From contig OW051493.1 of NCBI GenBank assembly GCA_932521035.1, forward strand, positions 5,456,001 to 5,520,000: a stretch of DNA of 64,000 nt, in the 5' to 3' direction. Source of the stretch: Oscheius dolichura. Its lineage: Eukaryota > Nematoda > Chromadorea > Rhabditida > Rhabditidae. Below are positions 53,459 to 63,799 of the stretch, piece by piece (the first letter of the stretch is position 1; each line of letters opens with the position of its first letter). The position numbers and the translations under genes were made by a program. The notes beneath the pieces are model-generated. The model made no database searches and was not told where the DNA came from. It worked only from the letters and a program-made list of their open reading frames with translations.

Positions 53459-55352
53459 CGCAGCTGGCTGAAAGAGACAACGCTTGAGAGAGGGAAGAGT
53501 AAATAGGTTACGAGAAAAGGCAGGGGATGTTTTGGGCAAATAGAGGGGCATTTCTTATGCAGGGGGCTGACTCACTGATCGATCAATAGAGCTTATCAGA
53601 CGACAGTTGGCTACGAGAAGGATCCGGGGAGGAGGGGGGCAGGGTGGTAGCCGTAGCTTTCTGGCAGCCCTAGAGGGTAAATATTGTGTGGTGGCCGAAG
53701 GGTTTAAAGTAAACGGAATCCACGGGGATCACAAGGCAATTGAGAACAAACCGATCGACGGGACGAGTGTTTGTTCGCTGCCGATTCACTCTATTATGAA
53801 ACTGGGTGGGGAGGGCGAGGGACAGAAGAGGGAATGGCCGGGCGAGGGACTGTCCCTCGGGTACTTTCCTTGCCCTTCCTCTGGGTAGACTCTCCCCTAC
53901 TGATCATGTTCTTTCATCTCGCCCACAGTTTGACCTAAAGCCTACACCGCCAAGTGTGACGACACAGTGTTTTCTGCTTGTTCCAATCTGATATTTCCGA
54001 ATTTCCCGAACTAACCCGGCTAATCTAATTATTTCGTGACGTAGCCGTCATGAGCACCTCCATCTCCAAGGTCGTCCCGGAGGTGGGGAGAGAATAAAAG
54101 AGACTCTACGGGTGCTGGCATACTCTCAAGTTGTTTAGTTCTTCTTCCTCGTTGGCGTATTCTTTGAGATAGAACCAGTTACTCAAATTACCGCCATCAC
54201 CGGAAGAGGGAAAATGACTCACATTCTTTCGCAACCACCGCAACTCCAGAAGTGGCTCCTAAAGTGGCGAACTGTTCGGACAAACACGTTTTTTGAGTAT
54301 AAGTTGGCACTCTGCAGACCAAGTCAAACCCAGCGACTTTCCCTCCTTCTAATTCAATTAAAACTGACACATCGGCTAATTTCAAGAGAGCGGGTCGACC
54401 TGTCCCTGAATCGTTGAACATTGGGCCTCTCTCCGTATATAAAGGTCGAAGACAACACCGCTGTTCCCATAAAATTCGAGAGTAATTATCCTACAAAAAT
54501 GACTTTTAACGTCTTTCGGACGTACATTTTATTGTCAAAGAGAAGGGAGCGGGTCCTGGTTCGCCGTCCTCTTTCTTCTTCCGTGATGCAGAACCTGCCG
54601 TTTCGGCAGTTTCTTTGTAGACCCCGAGGCTGTGTGTAATTGGCGTTCCTCTGCTTGCAAACCCCTTCTTGATCATCACCGTTCTTTGCAGGATAGATCA
54701 AAAAAGCTATTGTTTTGTTCGGAGGTGTCCCCTTCCCTGTGATACCCTTTTATTTGTCGTCTTGAGACTTCTGACACGGCCCTTGTTGTTCTCGTGCGCT
54801 TTCCTCCAGTCGAACCCGCCGGTCAGTCTCCCCGCCTCCCAAACAGTTTCACACGGTCTTCGGCGACCACTCCAATCTTCCCCTTCCCGCTGTGTCGTTC
54901 TCCTCCCAAATAAGTTTATTTTTGCACGGTAGCACGTGTCTGTTTTGCAATCTCAATCCCTATTCTTCCATCTGCCCGAACTGTATAAATATATTCTTTG
55001 TGACGGAGAGTCTCAAGTTTTCGAAACATCCGTAGCAAACTCGTTTCGGGCCGTGCTCCAAAAGAGACCCAAGATCGGCCCAGGTCGGGCTGACTTCTCA
55101 TCACATCATTTGTTTTTGTGCCCTCTTCCGTCCGTCTGTCTTCGACAAACTCCTTATGATCAACCCATTCCCACCAACATCACATCCTTCTTCCCCGGGA
55201 GTATTGATCCCTCGCCGTATCCATCCTCGATACCATCTTCCCCTTTCCTCCGCTTTCTTCTGTCCATCGCTGACTCACGCTCTTCTATTTTCAGAGACTC
55301 GACCCATACAAAAGGCCGGCAGTGGCACTCCTCCCCTCAGTCCCTCGTCAAC
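53459..55352. other. Region without a firm gene; weak two-strand coding signal near 54.1-54.4 kb
   Basis: A minus-strand frame at about 54118-54280 gives NLSNWFYLKEYANEEEELNN before a stop, and a plus-strand frame through the same bases is also open after a possible splice at 54139. I could not decide which, if either, is real. The remainder shows nothing recognisable. Confidence 0.25.
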
Positions 55353-55831
55353 ATGCTCGGCATGATGAATTGTTCCTCTGACCAAATTGAGTTCTACGCG
55401 GCCAACACGGCCGACAGGAAGTACACCAGCCAGTACTCCCAGGAGCAGACCAAGGCCTTCACGGAGGTCAAGCACAGACCCCAGATATCCTATACACAAG
55501 GTGAGTTCGACTCTTGTTTTCCTTCTAAACTGTTCTTTTTTAGACGGGCGGCGGTTGATTGATGGCAACTTGGAGAAGGAAGTAGGAGTAGACGGTGTTC
55601 GACTGTGGCACGAGGTCATAAAGAAGAAGACACTCTCGCCGACGGCCCTCGCCATTCCCGGGGTCGACACCGACGCGACGAGTGTGGAAGAAGACGGCGA
55701 AGGTTTGTTGGAGATAAGGAGATGGAAAAGGAGATCCTCTTATAGCAGTGATGGTGGCTGTCGGGGAACCCGTGCTGGCCTCGAAGAAAATAAAGAAACG
55801 AATAGAACGGAAGGCGCACGACAAGGAATGA
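55353..55831 (+). CDS. Small protein of unknown function (130 residues)
   Basis: The CDS is join(55353..55500,55544..55702,55746..55831); both introns have GTGAGT/GTTTGT donors, TAG acceptors and agreeing phases. I recognise no domain. The N-terminal part is polar with FYAANTADRKYTSQYSQEQ. The middle has LWHEVIKKKTLSPTALAIPGVD. The C-terminus is basic (KKIKKRIERKAHDKE), which may be a nuclear-localisation or RNA-contact segment. There is no signal peptide or membrane segment. An upstream exon is possible because the frame is open to the acceptor near 55294. Confidence 0.5.
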
Positions 55832-56193
55832 TCGAGCTTATTGGAAGCGGGCTTCTAAACCAAGGAATCTCATTTGATGTGTCTGTAGTTACATTTACGA
55901 GAAAGAGACATAAATATTCTATTGCTGGTTCCATTTTGTAGTGTGTCTCGGCCACAGGAAACGTCTGGAAAAGGAGATCCACAACAAAAAGAAGGGGGGT
56001 GGACTGTGCCGGCCTCTGTTATTCTGGAGGACACATGCCGCGAACGGTCACTTCTGTCAACCGCCTGATAAGCGACCGACAAGTGACATACCGTATTTAT
56101 CATTTGTTACGCCACAAGAAATAAATAAAACAACAACAGTACTCCTTCAAATTAGTGTTTATTCAAGTATCGAGTAATCTTTTCTCCTGTCTC
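55832..56193. other. Short intergenic region between convergent small genes
   Basis: It contains AATAAATAAA near 56119-56128, which could end the plus-strand transcript. Nothing else was seen. Confidence 0.35.
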
Positions 56194-56469
56194 TCAACTG
56201 GCTGCGGCGGCAGCAGCACAGCAACCCAAGCAACACGCCGTAGTCCCCAGGCAGCAGCAGGCCTCTGCCTCGGCATCTATGTAGGGATCACGGCACACGA
56301 CGACGGGAGCAGGATACGGGGAATACATCTAAAGGGAGTGATGGGTCTCCTCTCTCAGGGGACTGCTTACATATGGCTGCTGGTAGACGACGGGCTGCTG
56401 ATAAACTACGGGGGCGGGCTGCTGGTAGACTACGGGCTGGGAGTAGACTGGCTGCGGCTGCACACACAT
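56194..56469 (-). CDS. Small YQQP-repeat, cysteine-rich protein (77 residues)
   Basis: The CDS is complement(join(56194..56328,56371..56469)). The first exon encodes tandem Val-Val-Tyr-Gln-Gln-Pro units. The second encodes MYSPYPAPVVV, an acidic step, and a Cys-rich Ala-rich end (ACCCLGTTACCLGCCAAA). The layout (Pro/Tyr/Gln-rich arm plus a short Cys-rich hydrophobic end) resembles cysteine-rich tail-anchored stress proteins of the CYSTM type; that is a resemblance only. The start codon is the first ATG in the open first exon; an upstream exon ending near 56510 is also possible. Confidence 0.55.
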
Positions 56470-56658
56470 CCCCGGAAGGAAAGTTAAGAATAGTAAATTG
56501 GGGGCTTACCCAGCTGGATTAGCACAGTTTCCAGAAAAGGCTTGGGAATGGCTACCGGTCAATTTTAACAAATTTTAACAGATTTAACAACTTTAGTTCA
56601 AACAATCAAAATTATTTCATTCGTTGTGCATCTCCCACCGAGCGGCCACTTCTTCCCG

Positions 56659-57907
56659 ATGTCCGAGATTTTGAGAAGTGCTCAGTCGGATGACATCAAC
56701 CTGCCGTACTACCATGGCGCCGTGCTGGACATGGACATCAACAAGATCCTGACGGTGGACGGGGACTACTGTCTCCAATCGAAGCACATCCAGGGCATAA
56801 GCAAGCCGCGCCTGTTCCTGGTCGTCCGGTGGGGCAAGGGCGTCAAGCGCTACGAGGTGAAGAAGGAGGGAAAGGAGATCCACGTCGCGGGCAAGTGCTT
56901 CCCCAATGTGAAAGTGATGATCGAGAAGTACAGCAAGGAGAGCATCGAAGAGAAGATCACCCTCAAGAGGCCCATCCCCAAGGGAAAGTTCCAAATGAGC
57001 CACGCCGACATCAAGATGATGAAGAGGATCGGAAGCGGCGCCTACGGGACCGTCTTCCGCGGTCTGCTGCTCAAGGACAACAAGACGATCGCCGCCAAGA
57101 GGCTGGAGACGGAAGACGGCAAGGATTTCGACGAGGAGGCCCTCAACGAGATGATGAAGGAGGCCCGCGTGATGCAGCTCTACGATCACAAGAACATCGT
57201 CCAGTTCTTCGGGTTTATCGTCGACCGCATGCCGTACCTCCTCGTGATGGAGTACTGCGACGGCGGATCGGTCGAGGACAAGCTCCGCAACTACGGGAAG
57301 AAGCTGTCTGCCGAGCAGCGACTGAACATGACCACTCAGGCGGCCTGTGGCCTCGAGTATCTACACTTCAAAGAGTACCCATTTTCCCGTTTCATAGATA
57401 TTCTGATCCAGGTGTATCCATCGGGATATCGCCACTCGGAATTGTCTCATCGACCGCAAAGTGGTCAAGCTGGCCGATTTCGGAATGTGCCGCCCGACGG
57501 CCGTCTACAAGGTGGACCTCAACAAGCCGACGAATGTCCGTTGGCTGGCTCCTGAGGTCTGGAAGATTGGCGAGACTCGCTACAACACGGACGTCTACGC
57601 CTTTGGGATAATGATCTGGGAGATGTTCGAAGTGCCCTACCAGTGTCCCTACGAGGGCATGAGGGCTTCCGAGGTGAAGAGGAAAGTCATGGACGGCTAC
57701 CGTCTGCCGCCGCCCAAGATCATGCCGGCCAGCGTGGCCGAGATCACGGAACTGGCCTGGAACCACAACCCGGACAAGCGCCCGACGGCTAGCGAGCTGT
57801 ACAGGATGTTGGACACGCTGAATGGCGGCGGAGGCGAGCAGGGATCGACCGTCCAGTCAATCGCCAAGTCCAAGTCCAAAATCATCACGGAGAAGAAGAG
57901 GGCTTGA
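56659..57907 (+). CDS. SH2-tyrosine kinase of the nematode Fer/Fes type, SH2 arginine missing
   Basis: The CDS is join(56659..57374,57412..57907), 403 residues. An SH2-like domain (YYHGAVLDMDINKIL, about residues 14-105) precedes a tyrosine kinase domain. Kinase motifs: IGSGAYGTVFRG glycine loop, IAAKRLE lysine, HRDIATRN catalytic loop, ADFGMC, and WLAPEVW. There is no F-BAR domain, as in the many short Fer-type kinases of nematodes, which often act in the male germ line (inference). In the SH2 part the usual FLVR motif reads YCLQ, so the phosphotyrosine-binding Arg is replaced by Gln. The C-terminus is Lys/Ser-rich. The poly(A) signal is at 57945. Confidence 0.9.
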
Positions 57908-57944
57908 GTCGGCAAGAAGACGGACTATACGATCTAAAGCGACA

Positions 57945-57950
57945 AATAAA
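57945..57950 (+). terminator. Poly(A) signal of the SH2-kinase gene
   Basis: This AATAAA lies 38 nt after the stop codon. Confidence 0.55.
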
Positions 57951-58090
57951 GCATTTGTAGATCGAGAGGTTTATCCTTTTCTGTTCATGGGATAACACGT
58001 ATGGCTGTCGGGGTACACGTATCGAGGGGCTACAAGTGGAAGTGACTAGACGGGTGGAATGATATGGCGAGGAGGGGATGAGGGAGGACA

Positions 58091-59488
58091 TTAGGCGAGG
58101 AGGTCGGGCACAATGGGCGTCGTGTAGTCGATGAGAGTCTCCTCCGTGGAACAGGACCGCCTCTTGGGCTCGACGAACTCGGACACGATGGTGATGGGGA
58201 TCTGAAGAAGAGATAGCATGATAAGCAGTCGTCTACCTTGAGGGAGGCGATGACAAAGTTGTGGGCCCTGCCGACGCAGATCTTCAGGAAGTAGTCGTTG
58301 GTCATGATTCCGTCCACCGAGGTGGTGGGCGGCAGGGCGGGCACATTGTACGTCGGCCGGAAAGTGTACGTCTCTCCCACTTGGATTTTGGGTTTCAGGA
58401 CCGGCAGACCGACTCCTATTTAGAGGATAAATGAAAGAAGAAAGAGCAAACCAGTGGTATCCAGGAGGACGGTGTGGCTCTGTTCGATCTCCTCGTTCTC
58501 CACCAGGAATCCGCTTACGGATATCCTCCTGACAATACACATGTGGACGTATTTGAGAGACCTCTTCCACCTGGATACTATTCTCTCCCTTTTTAGGGTG
58601 CCTCACCTATTGGCCACAGTGATCTTCACTCCTACCGTGTCCACCGTCGTAAAGACGTTTCTGTCTAGGACACATTCCAAGAAGACGTTCCGATCTCTGT
58701 AACGGGTCTCCCTGCTTATTACATTATTCTCCACCAACTTTGGAAATCGGTAGTGTTTGGAGTGGGTACTGCTCTTCTGGTTCTTCCCTCCCAGGGCCGA
58801 CTCCGGTCTCAAGACGGCCAGCTGGTGTTCGTGGTGGGAAATGAGTTTGACGTTGTGGAGGAGGGAGATCTAAACCTATTTTACGAGGCCGAGGCCTGGA
58901 GGATCACCTCAATGGTATATTTGACTGCGACAGGGGCACCGGAACACTGGAATGAGGTCGGTGCGTCGTGGGGGACCCGGAAATTGAAGTCGTAGGCGAG
59001 GTGACCGGAGAGGCGGCCGGAACAGGAAGAGTCTGTATTCTGAAAGAAGGCCATCTCCTAGTCAGAGGAGCACAAACATAGTTCTCGTCGAGATTCATGT
59101 CTAGCATACTGTTGAGGCTGCGGTACCGCCACAACTCCTTTCGGATGTCAACGATCGTCCTCCTCTTGGAAAAGCTGTAGTGTTCCTGAAAGACATTCGT
59201 CCGCTATCGGCTGGCTCTCTGGGAATTTCATGATCTTGGAAGAACTTTTATCAGTCACGCGAAAGGAGTCAAATGAAGGGAGGGAACGGACCTCGTTGGT
59301 GAAGGAGACGGCGGCGACACCCAGGAGACGAGCCTCGATGCTGTCGACCTCGACCGCCGAAGGACAGTAGATGTTGACGGTACCCTATGGCTGGCTATGG
59401 AAGGGAGAAGAGCAGGGGATACCTGGATGGGCTGGCCCGGCTTGTAGACGATCTCATTGGTGACGACGTCGACGACGGCCCGGTCCAT
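58091..59488 (-). CDS. Alpha-arrestin (arrestin-domain-containing protein)
   Basis: The CDS is complement(join(58091..58201,58237..58415,58452..58528,58607..58869,58908..59039,59078..59185,59292..59384,59423..59488)), 342 residues from the Met at 59488; the exon runs on to 59505, so an upstream exon may exist. The N-domain shows NEIVYKPGQPIQGTVNI, FNFRVPHDAPTSFQCSGAPVAVKY; the C-domain shows LECVLDRNVF, VGVKITVANR, TYNVPALPPTTS and DYFLKICVG. These are adaptor proteins that connect membrane cargo to ubiquitin ligases or endocytic coats. No PPxY motif was noticed in the C-terminus. All joins keep phase. Confidence 0.88.
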
Positions 59489-59505
59489 TTGGATGTGACG
59501 TCTTC

Positions 59506-60811
59506 CTGGGAACAAAGCAAATGAGAGAGCGATAAGGAGGGGAAATGACGGGCCCTCGAAACACGCCAAGGACACCCGATATGGAAAGACACGCGAATCA
59601 GAGGATAGGGGGTATGTGTCCGGGGTCAGGCGGGGAACTAGCTGGGGCGGTGTTGACACAAAAAGTTGAGCAAACTGTAGCTGGAGGCAGTTAAGCCCTG
59701 ACTCAGGAAATGCCCATTCATAAAGTACACAAGACGGGGCCATTACCTCTGGAGGGGAGACAGAAGAGACCCCCGGAAGACATCCACGCACCGGCACAGA
59801 TAGCCCCTTATCTCCAGCAACTTTCCAGTATTTTTAACTGACAAAAGGGGGCACACAGTGTGTAGTCTGTTTTATAGGGAGCGGGTGTAAAGCGTGAAAA
59901 AGGGCCGACAGACGGGGAATAATTTGCATGGCGGCCAATTGAGGACTGTCACCGTGGTCGGACGGGAAGCGAGTGACGGGGGGTCAGTAAGCAGAAAACG
60001 AGCAAACGGACTCCCGTGAGGGGATTAATTCACTGAAAAGGATGTTCTATACGGGGGGAACCTGTCGGAGGAAGACTCAAAGGAGGCAGATCAAAGAGTT
60101 CTCTGGGAGAAGAAATTTCGACGGGAAAACACGTTTAAAAATAACAGGAGATCAGTAAATATGAGCAGAAACTAGGAAAAAGCCAGCTATGTCCTGTCTG
60201 GGAGATGACCTTGAGAATGGAGACGAACAGACCCAGAGAGCAGTCACCTGAGGCGAGTTATCTCTCGCTTTCATGGAATTTCCCAAAAAGAAGAACCTTT
60301 GGGCAATGTTTTTCTTGGCGAAAACCATACTACGGAGACAAAAGATCATCATTTGAGCAGTTCAGTCTGTAATTGTTTCGTCGGCAGCGAAATAAAGTCA
60401 CTGTTATAGAAAACTCGATATATTCTATGGCATAAACAAGGAGCGTTTTCTCGCTGGGCCTATGAGTCACCTCGCCAGTCGTTGAAATACTCTTCCCCTT
60501 TTCCAATTTCCATCTTCGTCGCACATCGGAGAAGTTTTGCATCGAAAACCGGCAAATTATATTTTTGGTATATGGTAAGCAAGCGAACAACTATTTTTGT
60601 TGCACGCTGAGTGCGGGCGGGTCTCATCGTTTTCGAAAAGCAACTGTACTTTTTCTTTCATTTGTTTCTTCCTAAAGATATTTTCATATTGTGTTTTTCT
60701 TTTATAAAATCAGTTTTCGGAAGACATAATTTTCTCTCTTCGACTGCATGCGGACAGTTCTATAGATTGTACTCTGAAAGTCCTTTTAGAAACATACGTT
60801 GTTGTTTCAGA
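59506..60811. other. Region between arrestin and the SMIM20-like gene, nothing recognised
   Basis: Base composition changes near 60.36 kb from GC-rich to AT-rich. No exon could be supported. It should contain promoters of the arrestin (-) and of the plus-strand gene cluster. Confidence 0.4.
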
Positions 60812-61090
60812 ATGCGAGTTCCTTCAGGCGCTCCAGTTCCTTTTTGGCTATCTGTACGCAATCGCATACCGTTCCTGAAGAAATCAGCTCGCCCAACGTT
60901 GGGAACAGTTGCAGTTGCCACAACACTTATTCTTACTGGCGTTGCTGTTTATTCAGTGTGCATTTATCCAAAAATGAACAATGATTACTATAAGAAAGCA
61001 CAAGCAGAAGAGCGAGCCAGGATCCATGCATCACGAGAAGAGTTGGCTCATGGCCAACGCGTATGGTCCGATCCCTTCAATAGAAAATAG
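60812..61090 (+). CDS. SMIM20/MITRAC7-like cytochrome c oxidase assembly factor
   Basis: This is a single exon of 92 residues, opened by a TTGTTTCAG acceptor one base before the ATG (probable spliced-leader site). The N-terminal 40 residues are basic and mitochondrial-targeting in look. A membrane segment (VATTLILTGVAVYSVCIYP) is followed by YYKKAQAEERARI and the end VWSDPFNRK, which parallels the human SMIM20 ending VWSDPFGRK. MITRAC7 stabilises COX1 in the mitochondrial inner membrane during complex IV assembly. It is the first of five closely spaced plus-strand genes. Confidence 0.85.
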   Translation: MRVPSGAPVPFWLSVRNRIPFLKKSARPTLGTVAVATTLILTGVAVYSVCIYPKMNNDYYKKAQAEERARIHASREELAHGQRVWSDPFNRK

Positions 61091-61182
61091 GTTTATAAAT
61101 TATTCTCATAATTTTATGTATGTTGTGAGGATTTCCTATTATTATCAAACCGAAGATTATGGCTAAATATTTTGTTTCAGTA

Positions 61183-62431
61183 ATGTCCGATTCCGAACCC
61201 GAACAACAGGACAGCAACATTGGCGAAACGGTTCAACGCAATCAATTTAACATAGAAGATTTCTCGGCAGATGACGAGGTTTTTTGTTACATTTCTTTGT
61301 TATGTAAAAGCTTTAGTGCATCGATCTCACACATACACGGGCAGATCACATTCCCGAGCTAAGTCGTTTCAATAAACTGGAGGTAAACGATGCATTGATT
61401 TTGCGTAATGTTGTTTTAGGAACTCACTATGCGGAATAATTTACTTACAGAAATTAATGTACATCTTAATCTGTCAACGCTTACATCTGTCGATCTTTAC
61501 GAAAATCAGATTACAAAAATAGAACATTTGGAACATCTTGTAAATTTACGCACCTTGGACCTTAGCCACAACAGGTACGGCCATCTTTATCAATGCTATC
61601 TATTCTCCTTTAATATTATAGAGTACGCGTTATAGAAGGCTTGGAAACTTTGACCAACCTTACTCATCTATTCTTGGTCCACAATAAGATCACAGAAATA
61701 AAAGGACTAGAAAACCTTTTGAACTTATCATTCCTCGAACTTGGAGATAACCGGTAGTCTTATCGGGTGTCAAAATATCGGGTTTAGCATTAAAAAAATT
61801 GAAAATATCAATCATCTAAGTAATTTAAAAGAGCTGTATTTGGGAAAAAATAAAATCCGTAAGATCGAAGAAATCGATAATCTTACAAATCTCACCATCC
61901 TTAGCCTGCCGGTATTTATATTGACTATTTTATTAACATTATCGTTTTAGGGAAATCGCCTCGTTAAATTGGAGAACATTGAGCATTTAGCTCATCTGAA
62001 AGAAGCTCATTTTAGTAATCAGGGACTTTCCGACATTTCTGCTCTATCAGCATTGGTAATAATGTGTCGTTATATGTATTTAAACATGGTTCTACAGGTT
62101 AATTTGGAGTTGGTGGATGTAGCAGATAATCAGTTGGAATCTCTAGAACCTCTTGCTAAATTGGAGAATCTCACTGATATTTGGGCTAATGACAATAAAA
62201 TCAGTTCATGGCCTGAAGTAGATAAACTAAGCAACCTTCCTCGTCTAGAAACAATCTACTTAGAAAGAAATCCCATTTATAAGGAGGTAAGAATACCCTT
62301 ATATTCATTTAGTTACTACCCCTTTTCCATGTGCTAAATTGCGCTTTCAGGGTATACCAAACTATCGACGGAAAGTGATGCTTGCCCTACCTAACGTTAA
62401 GCAAATCGACGCAACTATGACAAGAAATTAA
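61183..62431 (+). CDS. sds-22: SDS22, protein phosphatase 1 regulatory subunit 7
   Basis: The CDS is join(61183..61278,61317..61382,61420..61574,61622..61753,61788..61911,61951..62055,62098..62286,62351..62431), 315 residues. It is an all-leucine-rich-repeat protein: 22-residue repeats such as [38 protein letters not shown] and [19 protein letters not shown], ending in the LRR cap [10 protein letters not shown] and [17 protein letters not shown], a hallmark of SDS22. It controls PP1 maturation and mitosis. A TTTCAG ends 2 nt before the ATG. The gap to the previous gene is 92 nt. The second exon was set at 61317 because it gives [13 protein letters not shown] in phase. Confidence 0.95.
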
Positions 62432-62571
62432 TATTTATTGAAAACGTCTCGGTGCTTCCTTTTAATAAAAGCTTTTCTTTAAACGTAGAAATATTTTCAT
62501 CTACTTGGTTTATTCCTTCCGATATTTTCATTTCAATTAATGATGTGTATATTTCTTTCAGGTGTGAAAAA

Positions 62572-62973
62572 ATGGCGCAGACTCAAGCAAAACCCCGTTC
62601 CGAGATGTCTCAAGAGGAACTAGCTAAACGAGAAGAAGAGGAGTTCAATGTTGGACCGCTTTCTATTCTAACCCATTCAGTTACCAACAATGCCCAAGTA
62701 TCCTAATTATTGTATTATATGCCCACCATTAATTTACAGGTTCTCATCAATTGCCGCAATAACAAAAAGCTTCTTGGTCGTGTTAAGGCATTCGACCGTC
62801 ACTGTAATATGGTATTGGAGAACGTGAAGGAGATGTGGACTGAACAACCAAAAGCAGGAAAAGGAAAGAAGAAGGCTAAGCCAGTTGCCAAGGATCGTTT
62901 CATCTCGAAGATGTTCCTTCGTGGTGATTCAGTTATTCTGGTCCTGAAGAACCCATTGGCCACCGCCGAGTAA
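62572..62973 (+). CDS. snr-4: Small nuclear ribonucleoprotein Sm D2
   Basis: The CDS is join(62572..62697,62740..62973), 119 residues, the normal Sm D2 size. It forms part of the heptameric Sm ring on U1, U2, U4 and U5 snRNAs, and on spliced-leader snRNPs in nematodes. The Sm1 motif is at [33 protein letters not shown] and the Sm2 motif at [11 protein letters not shown]. The Lys-rich loop between them is typical of D2. A TTTCTTTCAG lies 10 nt before the ATG. Its distance from the SDS22 stop is 140 nt, which fits operon spacing. Confidence 0.96.
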
Positions 62974-63138
62974 AATCGTTGACTTCCATGCTTTTTGCAG
63001 CTTTGTGGTTAATTTGTTATATTTAACTTCAGTAATGAAGCGATCTCTCATATTTCTCATCTGTTTATTTAAGCGTTGTACTCGCAATACCGTTCCTGTT
63101 TTTCTATAGGTTTTATTTCATCTGACCGTATTTAGAAC

Positions 63139-63545
63139 ATGACGTTGGCCCGTGTGGCCGTGCCTACGGCAAGAATTGTTTCGCAAAGGGCTGCTTCAAG
63201 CCACTCGGGAGACTTTGTTAAGTGGCAAACAATAAACCGCCTTGCTAGCGAAGGAAAATGGGACAACATCAATAACTGTCCTAAACTATTCCTTTTCGGA
63301 CAAGCTAAAAAGGAAACTTATGCCGCCTACAATGTCATAAACCACAAATCCGACTTTTGGTCGCAGACTCCTTATGGACCCTATTTGAAGGCATGTTTAA
63401 ATCTCTTCTTTGAATATCCCGATTTCAGGCGTTATTCCGAATTGTACTTGCGTTTACAGTCATCAAATGTGGAGTGGTAATCTATGAGTTTATAGTTCCC
63501 GAGGAAAAACGTCTTCACTATAAGTTTCGTCCAAGCCACCATTGA
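63139..63545 (+). CDS. Predicted mitochondrial single-pass membrane protein, unknown family
   Basis: The CDS is join(63139..63390,63429..63545), 122 residues. The intron has a GC donor (AAG then GCATGT) and a TTTCAG acceptor. The N-terminus (MTLARVAVPTARIVSQRAASS) looks like a mitochondrial presequence. The membrane segment is ALFRIVLAFTVIKCGVVIYEF, followed by a short His-ending tail. The size and shape are those of an accessory subunit of complex I or of ATP synthase, but no family match is claimed. A GTATTTAG acceptor lies 3 nt before the ATG. Confidence 0.6.
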
Positions 63546-63799
63546 ATAGAACTATTCGAATAGCTTATGTAGCCGACTATAAATGAAAATCTTCTGTATC
63601 TATTGCTCTTTATTTTCTTTTTATGGTGAAGAAGCCTTACGAAAAATCTCTGTTCTATTTTGTCTTGTCCGCTGTTTACGTGGGGCTCACGCGAGTGATC
63701 GCAATACGTGGATTTGATTTGGGGCCGTGCAGTTTGCTTCTTCTTACTTGTTCGATCACTTCTTTCTATATAAATTTGTTTTATACTACGTTTTCAGTA
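63546..63799. other. Gap before DDOST; short open frame only
   Basis: A 60-codon frame beginning at 63623 is hydrophobic but overlaps the presumed leader region of the next gene. It could be a retained intron or chance. No RNA gene was identified. Confidence 0.3.

Noticed and set aside
56829-57611. 260-codon plus-strand frame overlapping the kinase
   Set aside because: A frame-shifted Arg/Gln/Asp-rich reading of the SH2-kinase exon; the other frame has all kinase motifs.
59255-59797. 180-codon minus-strand frame upstream of arrestin
   Set aside because: Reads arrestin exons out of phase and across introns; only the spliced reading matches the arrestin fold.
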